DNA from: Fibrobacter succinogenes
GTDB taxonomy: Bacteria; Fibrobacterota; Fibrobacteria; Fibrobacterales; Fibrobacteraceae
Reading direction: 5' to 3'
NCBI RefSeq assembly: GCF_902779965.1
Contig: NZ_CACZDK010000028.1
Coordinates: 1 to 45,166 of the forward strand
Length of the DNA: 45,166 nt
Shown piece after piece: positions 13,935 to 21,869 of this stretch. Under the pieces are notes generated by a model. It did no database searches and had not been told where the DNA came from. It saw nothing but the letters and a program-made list of their open reading frames with translations. The position numbers and the translations under genes were made by a program. Position 1 is the stretch's first letter. Each line of letters begins with the position of its first letter.

Positions 13935-15085
13935 TACACATCTCCGTTCAGAAGATTGATTCCACCAGCTTCAATTTTCGAAACTTCGGCAACCGGACTT
14001 TCGCCAGAGAAATCCAAATCCATTTCGAGCACCTGAACCTGGGAACCGCTTTTCGTCACCGACTGAATAAAGAATTCTTTCGCAGCAGAATTCGACAGCA
14101 CATGCAACCGCAACGTTTCGAAATCAACAGAAGTTCCAGGTTGCATTTTTTGCAGATACTGTTTAATCGCCGTCGTAGCGCTTTCACGCACATACTGATT
14201 GTAAGGAGCTACCGACGCAGTAATCGTAACGGGAACCGGCGTCACCGCAAACACACGCACATCGGCAGTGACCGGTCTACGGGCATCATCTTCGATGTAA
14301 GACTTAACTTCGGCAACCTGATCTTCCGTCGGCACGATGTTTGCAGAATTATAATTCGCCAAGGCGACGCTTACCGAGTTGGTTTCGGGCTGATTCGGAA
14401 AAATAAACGCATCCGTAACAAATGAAAACTTCGTCGCCCAACCATAATAGTCGTTCGCGGCACCGCCATGCGCAGGGTTTTGGATGCGATTCAAAAGGCG
14501 GGCACGATAGTCTTCCGCCAATTCGCCCCACACCTGGATATCGCCATCCACTTCAACAGGATCCGCAACGCCACCGGATATCAACTCGGATACAACAGAG
14601 GCGACGCCATCAACAGCGCCATCCCTAAACGTCAAAGACACGCCTTCACCAAGGTCAGAGTCCTTACCGACATCCAACGCAACAACAGGGATACCGATAT
14701 GTTCAGAGTCAACTATAACATCATTAGGCACTTCATACTCAATCCCCGATTCCTCATCGACCAAAACAGTCCCCTGCGGAATCGTAACCGTAGAAACACC
14801 TTCTTCCAAAGTAACAGCAGCCGTTCCGGAAGATTTTAACGGCACCTTGTGCGGGATCCCGTATTCAGCGCCAAATCCTTCGAGAGCAGACACGTCGCAA
14901 GTAGAGACGAAACGATTTTTCCATATCCGTTTTGCAATCAAAATTACCATGTACAAGGCCCCGCCAAGCACATGCGCAAGCACCTTAAGCACGGTCTTAC
15001 GCAACACCGTAGACTGGCCAAAAAACTGAATTGCCAAGGCATTTTCGACGATACGGATAAGTTCCTGCAAGCTCTTAAATTCCAT
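13934..15085 (-). CDS. Baseplate J-like protein (Mu gp47)
   Basis: 383 residues. Baseplate_J pattern: N-terminal helical segment, GFGAEYGIPHKVPLKSSGTAAVTL (about 70-93), IPQGTVLVDEESGIEYEV, a central LAEDYRARLLNRIQNPAHGGAANDYYGWA motif and VTADVRVFAVTPVPVTITASV. Forms the baseplate wedge. Overlaps gp46-like upstream by 11 nt and is adjacent to the gp48-like gene, the canonical Mu order. Confidence 0.9.
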   Translation of the reverse strand: MEFKSLQELIRIVENALAIQFFGQSTVLRKTVLKVLAHVLGGALYMVILIAKRIWKNRFVSTCDVSALEGFGAEYGIPHKVPLKSSGTAAVTLEEGVSTVTIPQGTVLVDEESGIEYEVPNDVIVDSEHIGIPVVALDVGKDSDLGEGVSLTFRDGAVDGVASVVSELISGGVADPVEVDGDIQVWGELAEDYRARLLNRIQNPAHGGAANDYYGWATKFSFVTDAFIFPNQPETNSVSVALANYNSANIVPTEDQVAEVKSYIEDDARRPVTADVRVFAVTPVPVTITASVAPYNQYVRESATTAIKQYLQKMQPGTSVDFETLRLHVLSNSAAKEFFIQSVTKSGSQVQVLEMDLDFSGESPVAEVSKIEAGGINLLNGDV

Positions 15086-15533
15086 CAGTAGCCATCCACT
15101 TTATTTCGTAAGCATAAGCGTCGTCACTACCATCAGGACGTCCAATAGTGATAGTGACATTCATCGTTTCTTCGGCTGCGACTTCAGCTTTACAGCCGAC
15201 AGACTTAGCAACGCCATCCTCAACCATCCAAGCCAAAGATTCGTTCACAAGATTTTCGACAGACCTTGCCGTCACCTCGGTCAGTTTTCCAGGGAAAGCT
15301 TCGTAAAGATACCCGCCAAGATTCCCTTTTTCAGAAAGGGCATCACCCCACCATCCACCAATAACCGGCTTCAGATTAGCCACTTTTCCAAGCTTGCGCT
15401 CGCGGGCGTAAGTTCCAATCGATATCACGACAGCATTTTCAAGGCTGTCAGAAGTCAGCAAATCACCTTTGACTTCATCGAAGGCAAGGTCAAAATCACC
15501 GGAACTTCTGCGATACAAAGCAAGGTCGCTCAT
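15075..15533 (-). CDS. Baseplate protein GP46 family (Mu gp46)
   Basis: 152 residues: DFDLAFDEVKGDLLTSDSLENAVVISIGTY, then WWGDALSEKGNLGGYLYE, LVNESLAWMVEDGVAKSV and NVTITIGRPDG, matching phage GP46. Baseplate assembly protein in Mu-type tails. No Shine-Dalgarno site; it starts 5 nt after the -7 box of late promoter 5, so its transcript is probably leaderless. Confidence 0.9.
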   Translation of the reverse strand: MSDLALYRRSSGDFDLAFDEVKGDLLTSDSLENAVVISIGTYARERKLGKVANLKPVIGGWWGDALSEKGNLGGYLYEAFPGKLTEVTARSVENLVNESLAWMVEDGVAKSVGCKAEVAAEETMNVTITIGRPDGSDDAYAYEIKWMATDGI

Positions 15534-15538
15534 CGCAA

Positions 15539-15584
15539 TAAAAATAAACAGCCCTTACATAGTAAAGGCCGATTTTGACACAAG
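15539..15584 (-). promoter_or_regulatory. Late promoter 5 (upstream of GP46)
   Basis: Minus strand: CTTG (15584-15581) within CTTGTGTCAAAA, exactly 34 nt, then TATTTTTA (15546-15539), 5 nt before the ATG at 15533. Same architecture as the sites at 20290, 27751, 29557 and 32822. Confidence 0.7.
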
Positions 15585-15594
15585 TTTTTTTTAG

Positions 15595-15840
15595 CTACGA
15601 AAGTCCGCCGGTATGGGTGGCATCGCCACCTTTCAAAGTTAACGATACGGCATTAGCCTGCGCAGTCGGAGACCCAACCACAGACACTTCTTTCGGGAGA
15701 GCCGTAATCGTCACCTCGGCACTTTTGACAAAATCATAAATGATTCCAGCCAAAGCTTCAGCAGCCGCTCCGTCATCAGCAGGTCGCGACTCGAACATAT
15801 TTTTTAGAGCATCTTTTAGCGCATTTTTATCCAAAGCCAT
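15595..15840 (-). CDS. Hypothetical baseplate-associated protein
   Basis: 81 residues, helical and acidic at the N-terminus (ALKDALKNMFESRPADDG), with a C-terminal beta segment (SVVGSPTAQANAVSLTLKG). Located between the gp45-like spike and GP46 in a Mu-like baseplate cluster, so a baseplate or spike accessory role is likely by position. It begins 1 nt after the spike stop. Possible promoter sequence follows its stop codon. Confidence 0.65.
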   Translation of the reverse strand: MALDKNALKDALKNMFESRPADDGAAAEALAGIIYDFVKSAEVTITALPKEVSVVGSPTAQANAVSLTLKGGDATHTGGLS

Positions 15841-15841
15841 A

Positions 15842-16336
15842 TCACATCCCTGGTTGAGGCGGATCCGTCGGGCCCATACCCGTCTTATGAATATGACCAG
15901 TCAAAGTGACGAAAGTTCCGTCGCACAGAGCCTTAAAATCTCCCGTCGCTTCAACATCGCCAACAAAACGGAACTTGTTGGAATTGGTCAAAAATTCAAT
16001 AGAACCATCGTTTTTGAGAGTTATGCTAGTGCCGAACGGAGAATGCACCCGCACCTCGCCTTCTTTCAGATCCGGGCATTCGCCCCGAGTGGATATAACC
16101 ACTCCGTTGTCGCGGGACCCGCCAATGAAAAGCGCAACGCCTTCCACATCACCTTTGGGGCGACTCGAAAAACCGAACTGTTGCAAGAATTCAACATTTC
16201 GGCGTCGTTCGCCAGCAACAAGTTCAATATCGGCCAACAGCTCACCGTTTTTGTAACGGCTGGCAGAAATCACGCAACGGCCCACCATCAGGCGGAGCTT
16301 CGCCATCAACGATTCAATCAAAGATTCAAAGCTCAT
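15842..16336 (-). CDS. Baseplate spike / assembly protein V (Mu gp45-like)
   Basis: 164 residues from the ATG at 16336, which overlaps the preceding stop (ATGA) and follows AAGGAA. An upstream in-frame start would lie inside the previous gene. Residues about 50-90 form an OB-like domain (GDVEGVALFIGGSRDNGVVISTRG), then a beta-helix spike (EGEVRVHSPFGTSITLKNDGSIEF), ending TGHIHKTGMGPTDPPQPGM with a His-x-His motif like the iron-binding tip of gp45/gpV spikes. Punctures the outer membrane. Confidence 0.88.
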   Translation of the reverse strand: MSFESLIESLMAKLRLMVGRCVISASRYKNGELLADIELVAGERRRNVEFLQQFGFSSRPKGDVEGVALFIGGSRDNGVVISTRGECPDLKEGEVRVHSPFGTSITLKNDGSIEFLTNSNKFRFVGDVEATGDFKALCDGTFVTLTGHIHKTGMGPTDPPQPGM

Positions 16337-17403
16337 TTTCCTTGCACCGCCTTCTTGATAGATTTCCACGGGTCGGATTTAGGACTTTTCGCAGACTTTA
16401 CCGCCTTGACCTTCTTTGATTCCGGCTGAGGCTCAAAAACTTCGGGCGGAACCAGCGTCAAGTTCGTCATCTCACCCGAAGACCCCCAGGAATACTCTAC
16501 GGATGATACCAATAAATCAAGCGGTGTCTCGACGAAAAGCTCCGGGGCTTCGAAAGAGCAAATCACGCCAGGAATCCAAAGACCCGACGAATGCTCCCAA
16601 CCATGGACCGTCGCCCTGAATCCCATCGATTTAGCCCTGCGAACGCGGCATTCCCAGTCGGCACGGGCTTGCACCTTGTCTTTTTCGACCGCATTGGAAT
16701 CCACGACAATCAGCGGGCGGTTTCGGCTAACGTCCGAATCAGAAGATGTCGCTACAACCTTGTTTTTCGCCTTGCCAGTTCCGTAAACCGTATAGGTTGA
16801 AAAGCGGTCAACAAGCGAAAAATCTACACTTGCCGCCATCAAGTTTTCACCTTGCTTCAAGGCTGGCCCACGTGGGCACGAATCAGGCTTTAGCAGATAC
16901 ACTTTGCCCATGCCGTCGGAACAACACAGGATTCCACGTTCTTTGCAAAGCTTCGTGATCGTGTCAAGCGCCTTGGCTCCAGGCTCGACAGAAAACTTCT
17001 GGAACGGACCGCCAACATCCACGCCCATGCGGTTCGAGAAAGAAAGACCGAAATTCGCGCAGACAATGCGGATGATTTCGTCCATTTTCTTGTTTTCCCA
17101 CTCCAGCGGGTTATCAATACAGCAATCGGCGATATCCGCAGAACATTCGCTCCCGGAAACACCCACCGAATGCGAACCAGCGGAAAACGACGTTGAAAGA
17201 CGGTCCACAAACCCGGAAATCACCTTGGTACCATTGACAGCAACCTCGACTGAATCACCAGGGAAAAGACGCACACGGTCGCCATCCGAATTCCTGGCAA
17301 CCAAGGTGAGCGAAAATGCCGCCGCAATATGGTCAAGAGACCGGACCACGCGGGCTTCCGTCCACTCCGAAAACTTACGGCCGTTGGCGAAAACCTCTAT
17401 CAT
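16333..17403 (-). CDS. Baseplate hub protein, Mu gp44 / late-control D-like
   Basis: 356 residues with the gpD/gp44 hub pattern: MIEVFANGRKFSEWTEARVVRSLDHIAAAFSL start, then LFPGDSVEVAVNGTKVISGFV, a central domain (EIIRIVCANFGL; KALDTITKLCKERGILCCSDG), and a C-terminal part ending in a Lys/Ser/Pro-rich tail. Forms the trimeric hub on which the spike sits. Overlaps gp43-like gene upstream by 4 nt. Confidence 0.85.
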   Translation of the reverse strand: MIEVFANGRKFSEWTEARVVRSLDHIAAAFSLTLVARNSDGDRVRLFPGDSVEVAVNGTKVISGFVDRLSTSFSAGSHSVGVSGSECSADIADCCIDNPLEWENKKMDEIIRIVCANFGLSFSNRMGVDVGGPFQKFSVEPGAKALDTITKLCKERGILCCSDGMGKVYLLKPDSCPRGPALKQGENLMAASVDFSLVDRFSTYTVYGTGKAKNKVVATSSDSDVSRNRPLIVVDSNAVEKDKVQARADWECRVRRAKSMGFRATVHGWEHSSGLWIPGVICSFEAPELFVETPLDLLVSSVEYSWGSSGEMTNLTLVPPEVFEPQPESKKVKAVKSAKSPKSDPWKSIKKAVQGK

Positions 17404-18632
17404 TTGGAAAGTACCCTCAAACTTTCGCGGGTCATTACCAGCGGGTCACCGACATCGTTACGTTCCAGGATTTCGTCAACACGGTCCAGGCTGCCGTAAC
17501 AATCAAAGCACACCGAAAGAATATCGCGAGTCCCGTTCAACGGCAATTCTACGACCACCGCAAGTTTCGACATTTCGTCACGCAGATACTTGAGTGCCGT
17601 CGCCTGCAGATCCATCAAAGTCGCATAATCTTCGACAGAACCGGCCTGTTCGGCCGCATCATCAAAAACAGAACTTAGCGAGTCCTGCATTTCACGAGCT
17701 TCTTCAGCACTTGTGAAAGAGCAATCCACCACAGATCGAGCTGCCATTGCCGCAGCACTCATGAGAGCCAAACGGTCAACTTCAGAGCTCAATTCATCTG
17801 CCGAAGAATAGGCCGAATCCCGCCTCTTGGCCATTGTCGAACGCATCATGACCAGGCTTTCGTTCACATATCCGTTGGCATCGTCGTCAGACACGGTTTC
17901 TTTGGTCAGCGTCAAAAGATTTTGTATGCGATTCGCAAAGTCGGACGGCGACATCATGATTAGCTGAACATTCTCGCGAATCTGCGAAAGCGTATTGACA
18001 AACGCCGAAACACTACGAATAGATCCACGTGCACTTTCGATGTCATCAAGCATTTTGGTGGTTGAATCAGCCACCGAATCTACGACAGACTTAGCCTTTC
18101 CCGCAATACTGAAAACCTCGGTAAAAATCGACTTTGCGGAACTCAGTGCGGAATCCGATTTTCCAATCGCAACGCCACGCAAGTCCGTTACACTTTGAGC
18201 CTGATTCTCGACTTTCTGTTCCGGAACAAACGTAAGTTCACCCGAAATGAACTCCTGCTCAGCCTTCTTGAACGAAAGGCTGTACGCCGTGCAGCGGGCG
18301 TTCATGCGGCCATAATGCGGATGAATGAACTCGAAAGCACCTTCCTTGTTCAGCGCCTCTTCCAGGCGTTCACGCTTGGTTTCGCAATCCGCTCCGGTCA
18401 GGTAGATAGTGCAGGTGATTCCAAGAACCTTTTTGCCGACATCTTCGTTTACATGGCTATCGGAAAAAGGCAGCGGAGTAGTAACCACTTCGCGACCGCC
18501 GGAACTCGCCGTTTCTTCCACAAAAAACGGGACCCCTGCATAGGATGCGGCCACGCACTCGACAACGCCCTGGGGCGTATCGATTTGAACCTTGTGTAAA
18601 GAATTTGCGTATAAAAATTCGTGTTCAGCCAT
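17400..18632 (-). CDS. DNA circularisation protein N-like tail protein (Mu gp43)
   Basis: 410 residues. The N-terminal domain (about 1-160) fits the DNA-circularisation-protein N family: YAGVPFFVEETASSGGREVVTTPLPFSDSHVNEDVGKK, then FEFIHPHYGRMNARCTAYSLSF. The rest is long alpha-helical with many Ser, Asp and Arg. In Mu it is a tail/baseplate component with a name taken from its proposed genome-circularisation function. The stop overlaps the gp44-like start; the start overlaps the tape-measure stop by one base. Confidence 0.85.
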   Translation of the reverse strand: MAEHEFLYANSLHKVQIDTPQGVVECVAASYAGVPFFVEETASSGGREVVTTPLPFSDSHVNEDVGKKVLGITCTIYLTGADCETKRERLEEALNKEGAFEFIHPHYGRMNARCTAYSLSFKKAEQEFISGELTFVPEQKVENQAQSVTDLRGVAIGKSDSALSSAKSIFTEVFSIAGKAKSVVDSVADSTTKMLDDIESARGSIRSVSAFVNTLSQIRENVQLIMMSPSDFANRIQNLLTLTKETVSDDDANGYVNESLVMMRSTMAKRRDSAYSSADELSSEVDRLALMSAAAMAARSVVDCSFTSAEEAREMQDSLSSVFDDAAEQAGSVEDYATLMDLQATALKYLRDEMSKLAVVVELPLNGTRDILSVCFDCYGSLDRVDEILERNDVGDPLVMTRESLRVLSK

Positions 18633-20284
18633 TACATACCCGCCAAAACATAACCACGAGAATAGTCAAAGTCGCCGTGATCCGGAGCCGTCACCTGGAC
18701 GCCGCGAGGCATATTCTTGAAATCGACCGCAAAGCGGCTGGTAGTAGTCGTGTGGGATTCGCTTACCGCCTGAGCGACGGAAGCTCCAAGCGACGAAGAC
18801 GAAGAACCCGGAGCTGCAGAAGCCGAAGAAATATCACGAATCGAAGGTTGTTCATCATCGCCGAAAAGATTCCCTAAAACAGGAATACCTTTTACAATAG
18901 ATTTTATTCCAGAAACAGCCGATTTGACACTGCCAATAAAAGTATCGTAGAGCAAATTGCCTATTTCAGAAATACCCGTTTTAAATCCATCCCATAAATC
19001 CGAAATAGCACCTGGAAGAGCCGTAAAGAAATTCCACCACGGATCAATAAAGATAGATTTAAAACCGCTCCACATCCATTTTGCAACCTCGACAAACTGG
19101 TTTGCAAAATTCTTGATAGCACCGCCAATATCGTCATAAATGAAAGACTTCAGCATATCGAAATTATCGATAACACTTGAAATCGCTTTTTTCCATGCCA
19201 CAAAGCCAACAACGGCAAGGCCGATTCCCGCAACGATAGGCCCAGAAACAACGCTTGCAGCAGCCATCAAAGACGGCACCAAAGGAACAACCACGCCAAG
19301 AATTCCGGTAAACCCAGCAAGCGCAGCAAGTACGCCCGGACCAATCAAGTCGACCAGCTTGACAACTACGTTCAGAATCTTCGGAATGGACGGCAGAAGA
19401 CCCTTGACAAGATTGCCGACAGAACCCACCACAAAGCCAACCTGTTCGCGAATCTTCGGGCCATTATCTTTGACAAACGCCTGAATCGTCTTGAACATTT
19501 CTGTAAATGTCGGGAACAGTTCTTGCATCACAGAAATCTTGACAGAATTAATCGTTCCGCGCATATCCTGGAGCGCATCATCGAAGGCTTCTGCATTCTT
19601 GGCACCTTCTTCGTTAAATCCGCCACCAATCGCCGCAAAATCGTCAAGCATTTTCTGAACGCCAGTGCCGCCGCTAGAAAGCATTTCAGACATTTTCAGG
19701 CCAGAACGACCAAAGAGTTCTTGAGAAACAAAAGCCTTTTGTTCAGCCGTCGCAAGCTTCGAATAACCGTCCGCGATTCCCTTCAGCAGCTCAGTCGAAT
19801 CCTTAAATTCTGTAATCCTACGACCGCCCAAAATCGAATCGAACACCCTGAAAGCGGTCTTGTCGCCGCCACGGGCCTTGCCGAGGTTCACGCTGAATTT
19901 TTTCAGTGCGGAATCAAGCTCTTCGGTAGACATGCCCGCATGTTGCGCGGCAGCGTCAAACGCCTGATAATCATTAACAGACAGCCCGACAAGTCGCGAC
20001 GTTTTTGCAATGCGGTCACCAGTTTCTGCGAACTTGCCGACAACGCCGACAAGGCTTTCAACCGCACCGATAGCGGACTTCACACCGCTAGTAAAGTTTG
20101 AAACAAGCACAGACGCAGAAGCAAAGCTCGCCATCTTGCTTCTAAAATCCATCTTTTTCTTGAAATCTTCGAGAATACCGTTTGCCGTGCCAAGAGTTGA
20201 ATTCAAAATCTTGACATCACCGGCGGCTTTGCGGAAAGAACCGCCCGACAACAGATTCAGTGATACGTTCAAAATATTGGCCAT
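18632..20284 (-). CDS. Tail tape measure protein
   Basis: 550 residues. N-terminal helical region, ADTGDRIAKTSRLVGLSVNDYQAF-type phage TMP core (about 85-115), a large hydrophobic membrane-like segment (about 285-370, VLAALAGFTGILGVVVPLV), and Trp-rich helices at 390-450. It sets tail length. At 550 residues it is short, implying a short tail near 80-90 nm by the usual length rule (inference). It lacks a Shine-Dalgarno site and starts 4-5 nt after the -7 box of late promoter 4. Confidence 0.9.
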   Translation of the reverse strand: MANILNVSLNLLSGGSFRKAAGDVKILNSTLGTANGILEDFKKKMDFRSKMASFASASVLVSNFTSGVKSAIGAVESLVGVVGKFAETGDRIAKTSRLVGLSVNDYQAFDAAAQHAGMSTEELDSALKKFSVNLGKARGGDKTAFRVFDSILGGRRITEFKDSTELLKGIADGYSKLATAEQKAFVSQELFGRSGLKMSEMLSSGGTGVQKMLDDFAAIGGGFNEEGAKNAEAFDDALQDMRGTINSVKISVMQELFPTFTEMFKTIQAFVKDNGPKIREQVGFVVGSVGNLVKGLLPSIPKILNVVVKLVDLIGPGVLAALAGFTGILGVVVPLVPSLMAAASVVSGPIVAGIGLAVVGFVAWKKAISSVIDNFDMLKSFIYDDIGGAIKNFANQFVEVAKWMWSGFKSIFIDPWWNFFTALPGAISDLWDGFKTGISEIGNLLYDTFIGSVKSAVSGIKSIVKGIPVLGNLFGDDEQPSIRDISSASAAPGSSSSSLGASVAQAVSESHTTTTSRFAVDFKNMPRGVQVTAPDHGDFDYSRGYVLAGM

Positions 20285-20289
20285 AGTTC

Positions 20290-20335
20290 AAAAAATAAGC
20301 ACACGACCCAACAAAAAGACTTTTTTTGAACCAAA
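20290..20335 (-). promoter_or_regulatory. Late promoter 4 (upstream of tape measure)
   Basis: Minus strand: TTTG (20335-20332) in TTTGGTTCAAAA, 34 nt, then TATTTTTT (20297-20290) followed by G, close to the ATG at 20284. The TTG-N3-CAA dyad is kept although the CTTGTG part is changed to TTTGGT. Confidence 0.6.
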
Positions 20336-20372
20336 TTTTTTTTGTTTACAAAATTTTACATTTTAAATATCG

Positions 20373-20398
20373 ACTTTCGTGTGTAAAGTGTGTATATT
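20373..20398 (+). promoter_or_regulatory. Promoter/operator of the plus-strand moron cassette
   Basis: An inverted repeat ACTTT-N7-AAAGT (20373-20389) lies directly upstream of TATATT (20393-20398), a plausible -10 box 33 nt before the first cassette ATG. The dyad would place a repressor between the -10 and -35 regions. The DNA is strongly AT-rich compared with flanking genes. Confidence 0.45.
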
Positions 20399-20430
20399 AT
20401 AAATGCAGCAAACAACAAAGCGAGGACGCA

Positions 20431-20673
20431 ATGATTATCAAGACTTACATCGCAAAGAACACCGAATTTGCCATCGACACCGAAAAACTCGAAATGGATA
20501 AAAAAGGAAAAATCGTTGGCGTTCCTAACTGGAAGTTTTCAAAGCGCCAACTCGCCAACGCAGATATAGTCGAATTTTTCGTCAGGTCTTACAGCCTGGT
20601 AAAAATCGGAAATTTCTACTACGCAAAAGATGATGTTGCCGGAATGCTCCGCGGGGCTTCCATCCAGGTCTAA
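20431..20673 (+). CDS. Moron cassette protein 1, unknown
   Basis: 80 residues: a beta-rich N-terminus (MIIKTYIAKNTEFAIDTEKLEM), a basic middle (GVPNWKFSKRQLANADIVEFFV) and a C-terminus YAKDDVAGMLRGASIQV. The ATG at 20431 follows GCGAGGA; longer in-frame starts run through the promoter. It is transcribed opposite to the tail genes on both sides. No family recognised. The position in a self-contained cassette suggests a lysogenic-conversion or anti-defence role. Confidence 0.6.
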   Translation: MIIKTYIAKNTEFAIDTEKLEMDKKGKIVGVPNWKFSKRQLANADIVEFFVRSYSLVKIGNFYYAKDDVAGMLRGASIQV

Positions 20674-20731
20674 AGCGCTCGCCAGGACTCGCGACCTGGC
20701 AGACCTCGAAATTTTAACAAGGACAAAAACT

Positions 20732-21034
20732 ATGAAAAACGAAATCATCCAAAGCACTCTCAAAACCATCGCCGAGATTAAATCCGGGAACAAGTGCATG
20801 CGAGTCGAAGCCAGCACGTGCGGTCACCTGGTCGAAGAATGGCTCCGGGAATTCGAAGAAAACGGCTACAACGACATCGTCAACGCCACCGAAAAGGATG
20901 TCGTCGAGGCATACGACGAATGCGTCGAGTTCGGATGCGAGGACATCACTGTCGGCGATGCGCTTCGCCAAATCGCTTCACACGCAGCATGCCACGACGA
21001 ACACGCAAGCATCGACCGAGTGAATATTTGGTAA
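20732..21034 (+). CDS. Moron cassette protein 2, acidic, unknown
   Basis: 100 residues, strongly acidic (many Glu and Asp: EEWLREFEENGYND; DVVEAYDECVEFGCEDITVGD) and helical, with five Cys. ATG at 20732 follows AAGGACAAAAAC. Small acidic proteins with helical folds include DNA mimics and anti-CRISPR proteins, but this is only a resemblance in composition. Located between protein 1 and the ribbon-helix-helix-like protein of the cassette. Confidence 0.6.
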   Translation: MKNEIIQSTLKTIAEIKSGNKCMRVEASTCGHLVEEWLREFEENGYNDIVNATEKDVVEAYDECVEFGCEDITVGDALRQIASHAACHDEHASIDRVNIW

Positions 21035-21047
21035 AAAGGAGCTATAA

Positions 21048-21218
21048 ATGCCACGCCCACTAATTCGCGATAAAGTCATGACAAGGATAAACCTGATGCT
21101 GGATAAAGAATCGCTCGAAAAAGCCCAGCGCAAGGCAGCAAAAGCTGGAATTGACCCAGCCATCGCCGGAAGCTCCAGCGCCTTTGTGCGCTGGCTGATT
21201 GACGAATACAACAAATGA
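21048..21218 (+). CDS. Ribbon-helix-helix-like small DNA-binding protein
   Basis: 56 residues. DKVMTRINLMLDKESLEKAQRKAAKAG gives a basic beta strand (TRINLML) followed by helix 1, and SSSAFVRWLIDEYNK gives helix 2, matching the RHH (MetJ/Arc) layout. Strong site AAAAAGGAG upstream. As the last gene of the cassette it is a good candidate autoregulator acting on the 20373-20389 dyad, comparable to Aca proteins that close acr operons; Aca proteins are usually HTH, so the analogy is functional only. Confidence 0.65.
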   Translation: MPRPLIRDKVMTRINLMLDKESLEKAQRKAAKAGIDPAIAGSSSAFVRWLIDEYNK

Positions 21219-21247
21219 AAAAGCGACCCGCAAAAGGTCACTTTTTT
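21219..21247 (+). terminator. Intrinsic terminator of the moron cassette
   Basis: AAAAGCGACC (21219-21228) pairs with GGTCACTTTT (21236-21245), one C-A mismatch, loop of 7 nt, T run to 21247. On the other strand the same bases encode the end of the frameshifted tail chaperone (stop 21240-21238). Confidence 0.75.
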
Positions 21248-21629
21248 GGATTCATCCACTCGGCATACTTTTCGGCAGCTTTCAGGCTGAACGCAAACGC
21301 TTCGGCATCCAAGTCCATTATCTGGTCATAAGACCAGTGAAAAACGCCTGCCAGGGCGGCAAAGCCGTCGTCGAAACCTAAGCCTCCCCACCGACTAAGA
21401 AAGGGCGGGCAAGTTCGCCAATAGCCTTCACGTCGCGGGCATCCATGCCAAGCACATTGTTTTCCGTCAGGCCGGACGCAGCAACAACGAGTGCAATCAT
21501 GGCATCACCTTCGCCTTTACAGTTTACAATAGCCTTGATGTCGCGACCGGTAAAGGATTCCTTGACCGCAACATGGTCAATTTCGGTTCCATCCACTTTC
21601 TTGATGGGAACAATCAGTGTGTAATCCAT
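21238..21629 (-). CDS. Tail assembly chaperone, -1 frameshift fusion product
   Basis: The zero-frame chaperone (21378-21629) is followed in the -1 frame by an open stretch with no stop until 21240-21238, encoding GFDDGFAALAGVFHWSYDQI and a helical tail ending EYAEWMNPKK-like residues. A canonical X-XXY-YYZ heptamer, C CCT TTC, lies at 21405-21399 in the correct frame. Slippage there gives about 77 + 53 = 130 residues. This arrangement is the standard gpG/gpGT-type (P2 E/E', Mu gp41) tail chaperone before the tape measure gene. Confidence 0.75.
21378..21629 (-). CDS. Tail assembly chaperone (Mu gp41 / Phage_TAC_7-like)
   Basis: 83 residues: DYTLIVPIKKVDGTEIDHVAVKE, then GRDIKAIVNCKGEGDAMIALVVAASGL and NVLGMDARDVKAIGELARPFLVGGEA. 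This matches the short tail-chaperone family that coats the tape measure during assembly. ATG at 21629 is preceded by AAGGAGTAAAAAT; a longer reading frame begins in the structured intergenic region and is unlikely. It normally abuts the tape measure gene; here the moron cassette separates them. Confidence 0.8.
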   Translation of the reverse strand: MDYTLIVPIKKVDGTEIDHVAVKESFTGRDIKAIVNCKGEGDAMIALVVAASGLTENNVLGMDARDVKAIGELARPFLVGGEA

Positions 21630-21869
21630 ATTTTTACTCCTTGTATGAATTGAAAAGAAAACTAATCCCATGACCCATCGACAGCTGCAAGGTTTCTCTT
21701 GTAAGGGCAACACAATGGCGTCGGGAACCTAGACCGGAGCGCCTTCCGTCCATGAGATTAGTTTAAGCCGCGCTGGGGCTTCGATCCCCACCGGAAAGCG
21801 GCTCACAATCAAGTTCGCCGCAATCCGTCCCCAAGTAGCGCGGATATGAGCCGTAGAAAAGGCATCAAA
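21630..21869 (-). other. Structured 240-nt intergenic region between tube and chaperone genes
   Basis: No gene is convincing here. The region holds several inverted repeats: 21661-21672 with 21751-21762 (11 of 12 pairs) enclosing about 78 nt; AGCCGC/GCGGCT around a TGGGG/CCCCA hairpin (21766-21802); and CCGTAG/CTACGG at 21851-21875, just past the tube stop codon. Such density suggests a structured RNA or mRNA-processing element that sets expression of the chaperone relative to the abundant tube protein. No T tract marks a simple terminator. Confidence 0.45.
21767..21843 (-). other. tRNA-like fold inside the tail-gene spacer
   Basis: On the minus strand: CCGCGC (21843-21838), then TA, a 14-nt segment, GCGGC, a 14-nt loop, GCCGC, 7 nt, a 5-bp/7-nt-loop arm TGGGG-ATCGAAG-CCCCA, then GCGCGG (21773-21768). 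The total of about 77 nt and the T-arm-like hairpin resemble tRNA, but the loop starts A rather than T, the D arm is missing or tiny, and the anticodon loop is twice the usual size. Not a standard tRNA. Confidence 0.3.

Noticed and set aside
18586-18620. CTTGTGTAAAG on the plus strand as a sixth late-type promoter
   Set aside because: It lies inside the tail-protein coding sequence, has no TAnnTTTG box at the 34-nt spacing and no plus-strand gene follows.
21660-21713. N-terminal extension of the tail chaperone (start near 21713)
   Set aside because: The extension lies in the structured spacer and the ATG at 21629 has an excellent Shine-Dalgarno site.
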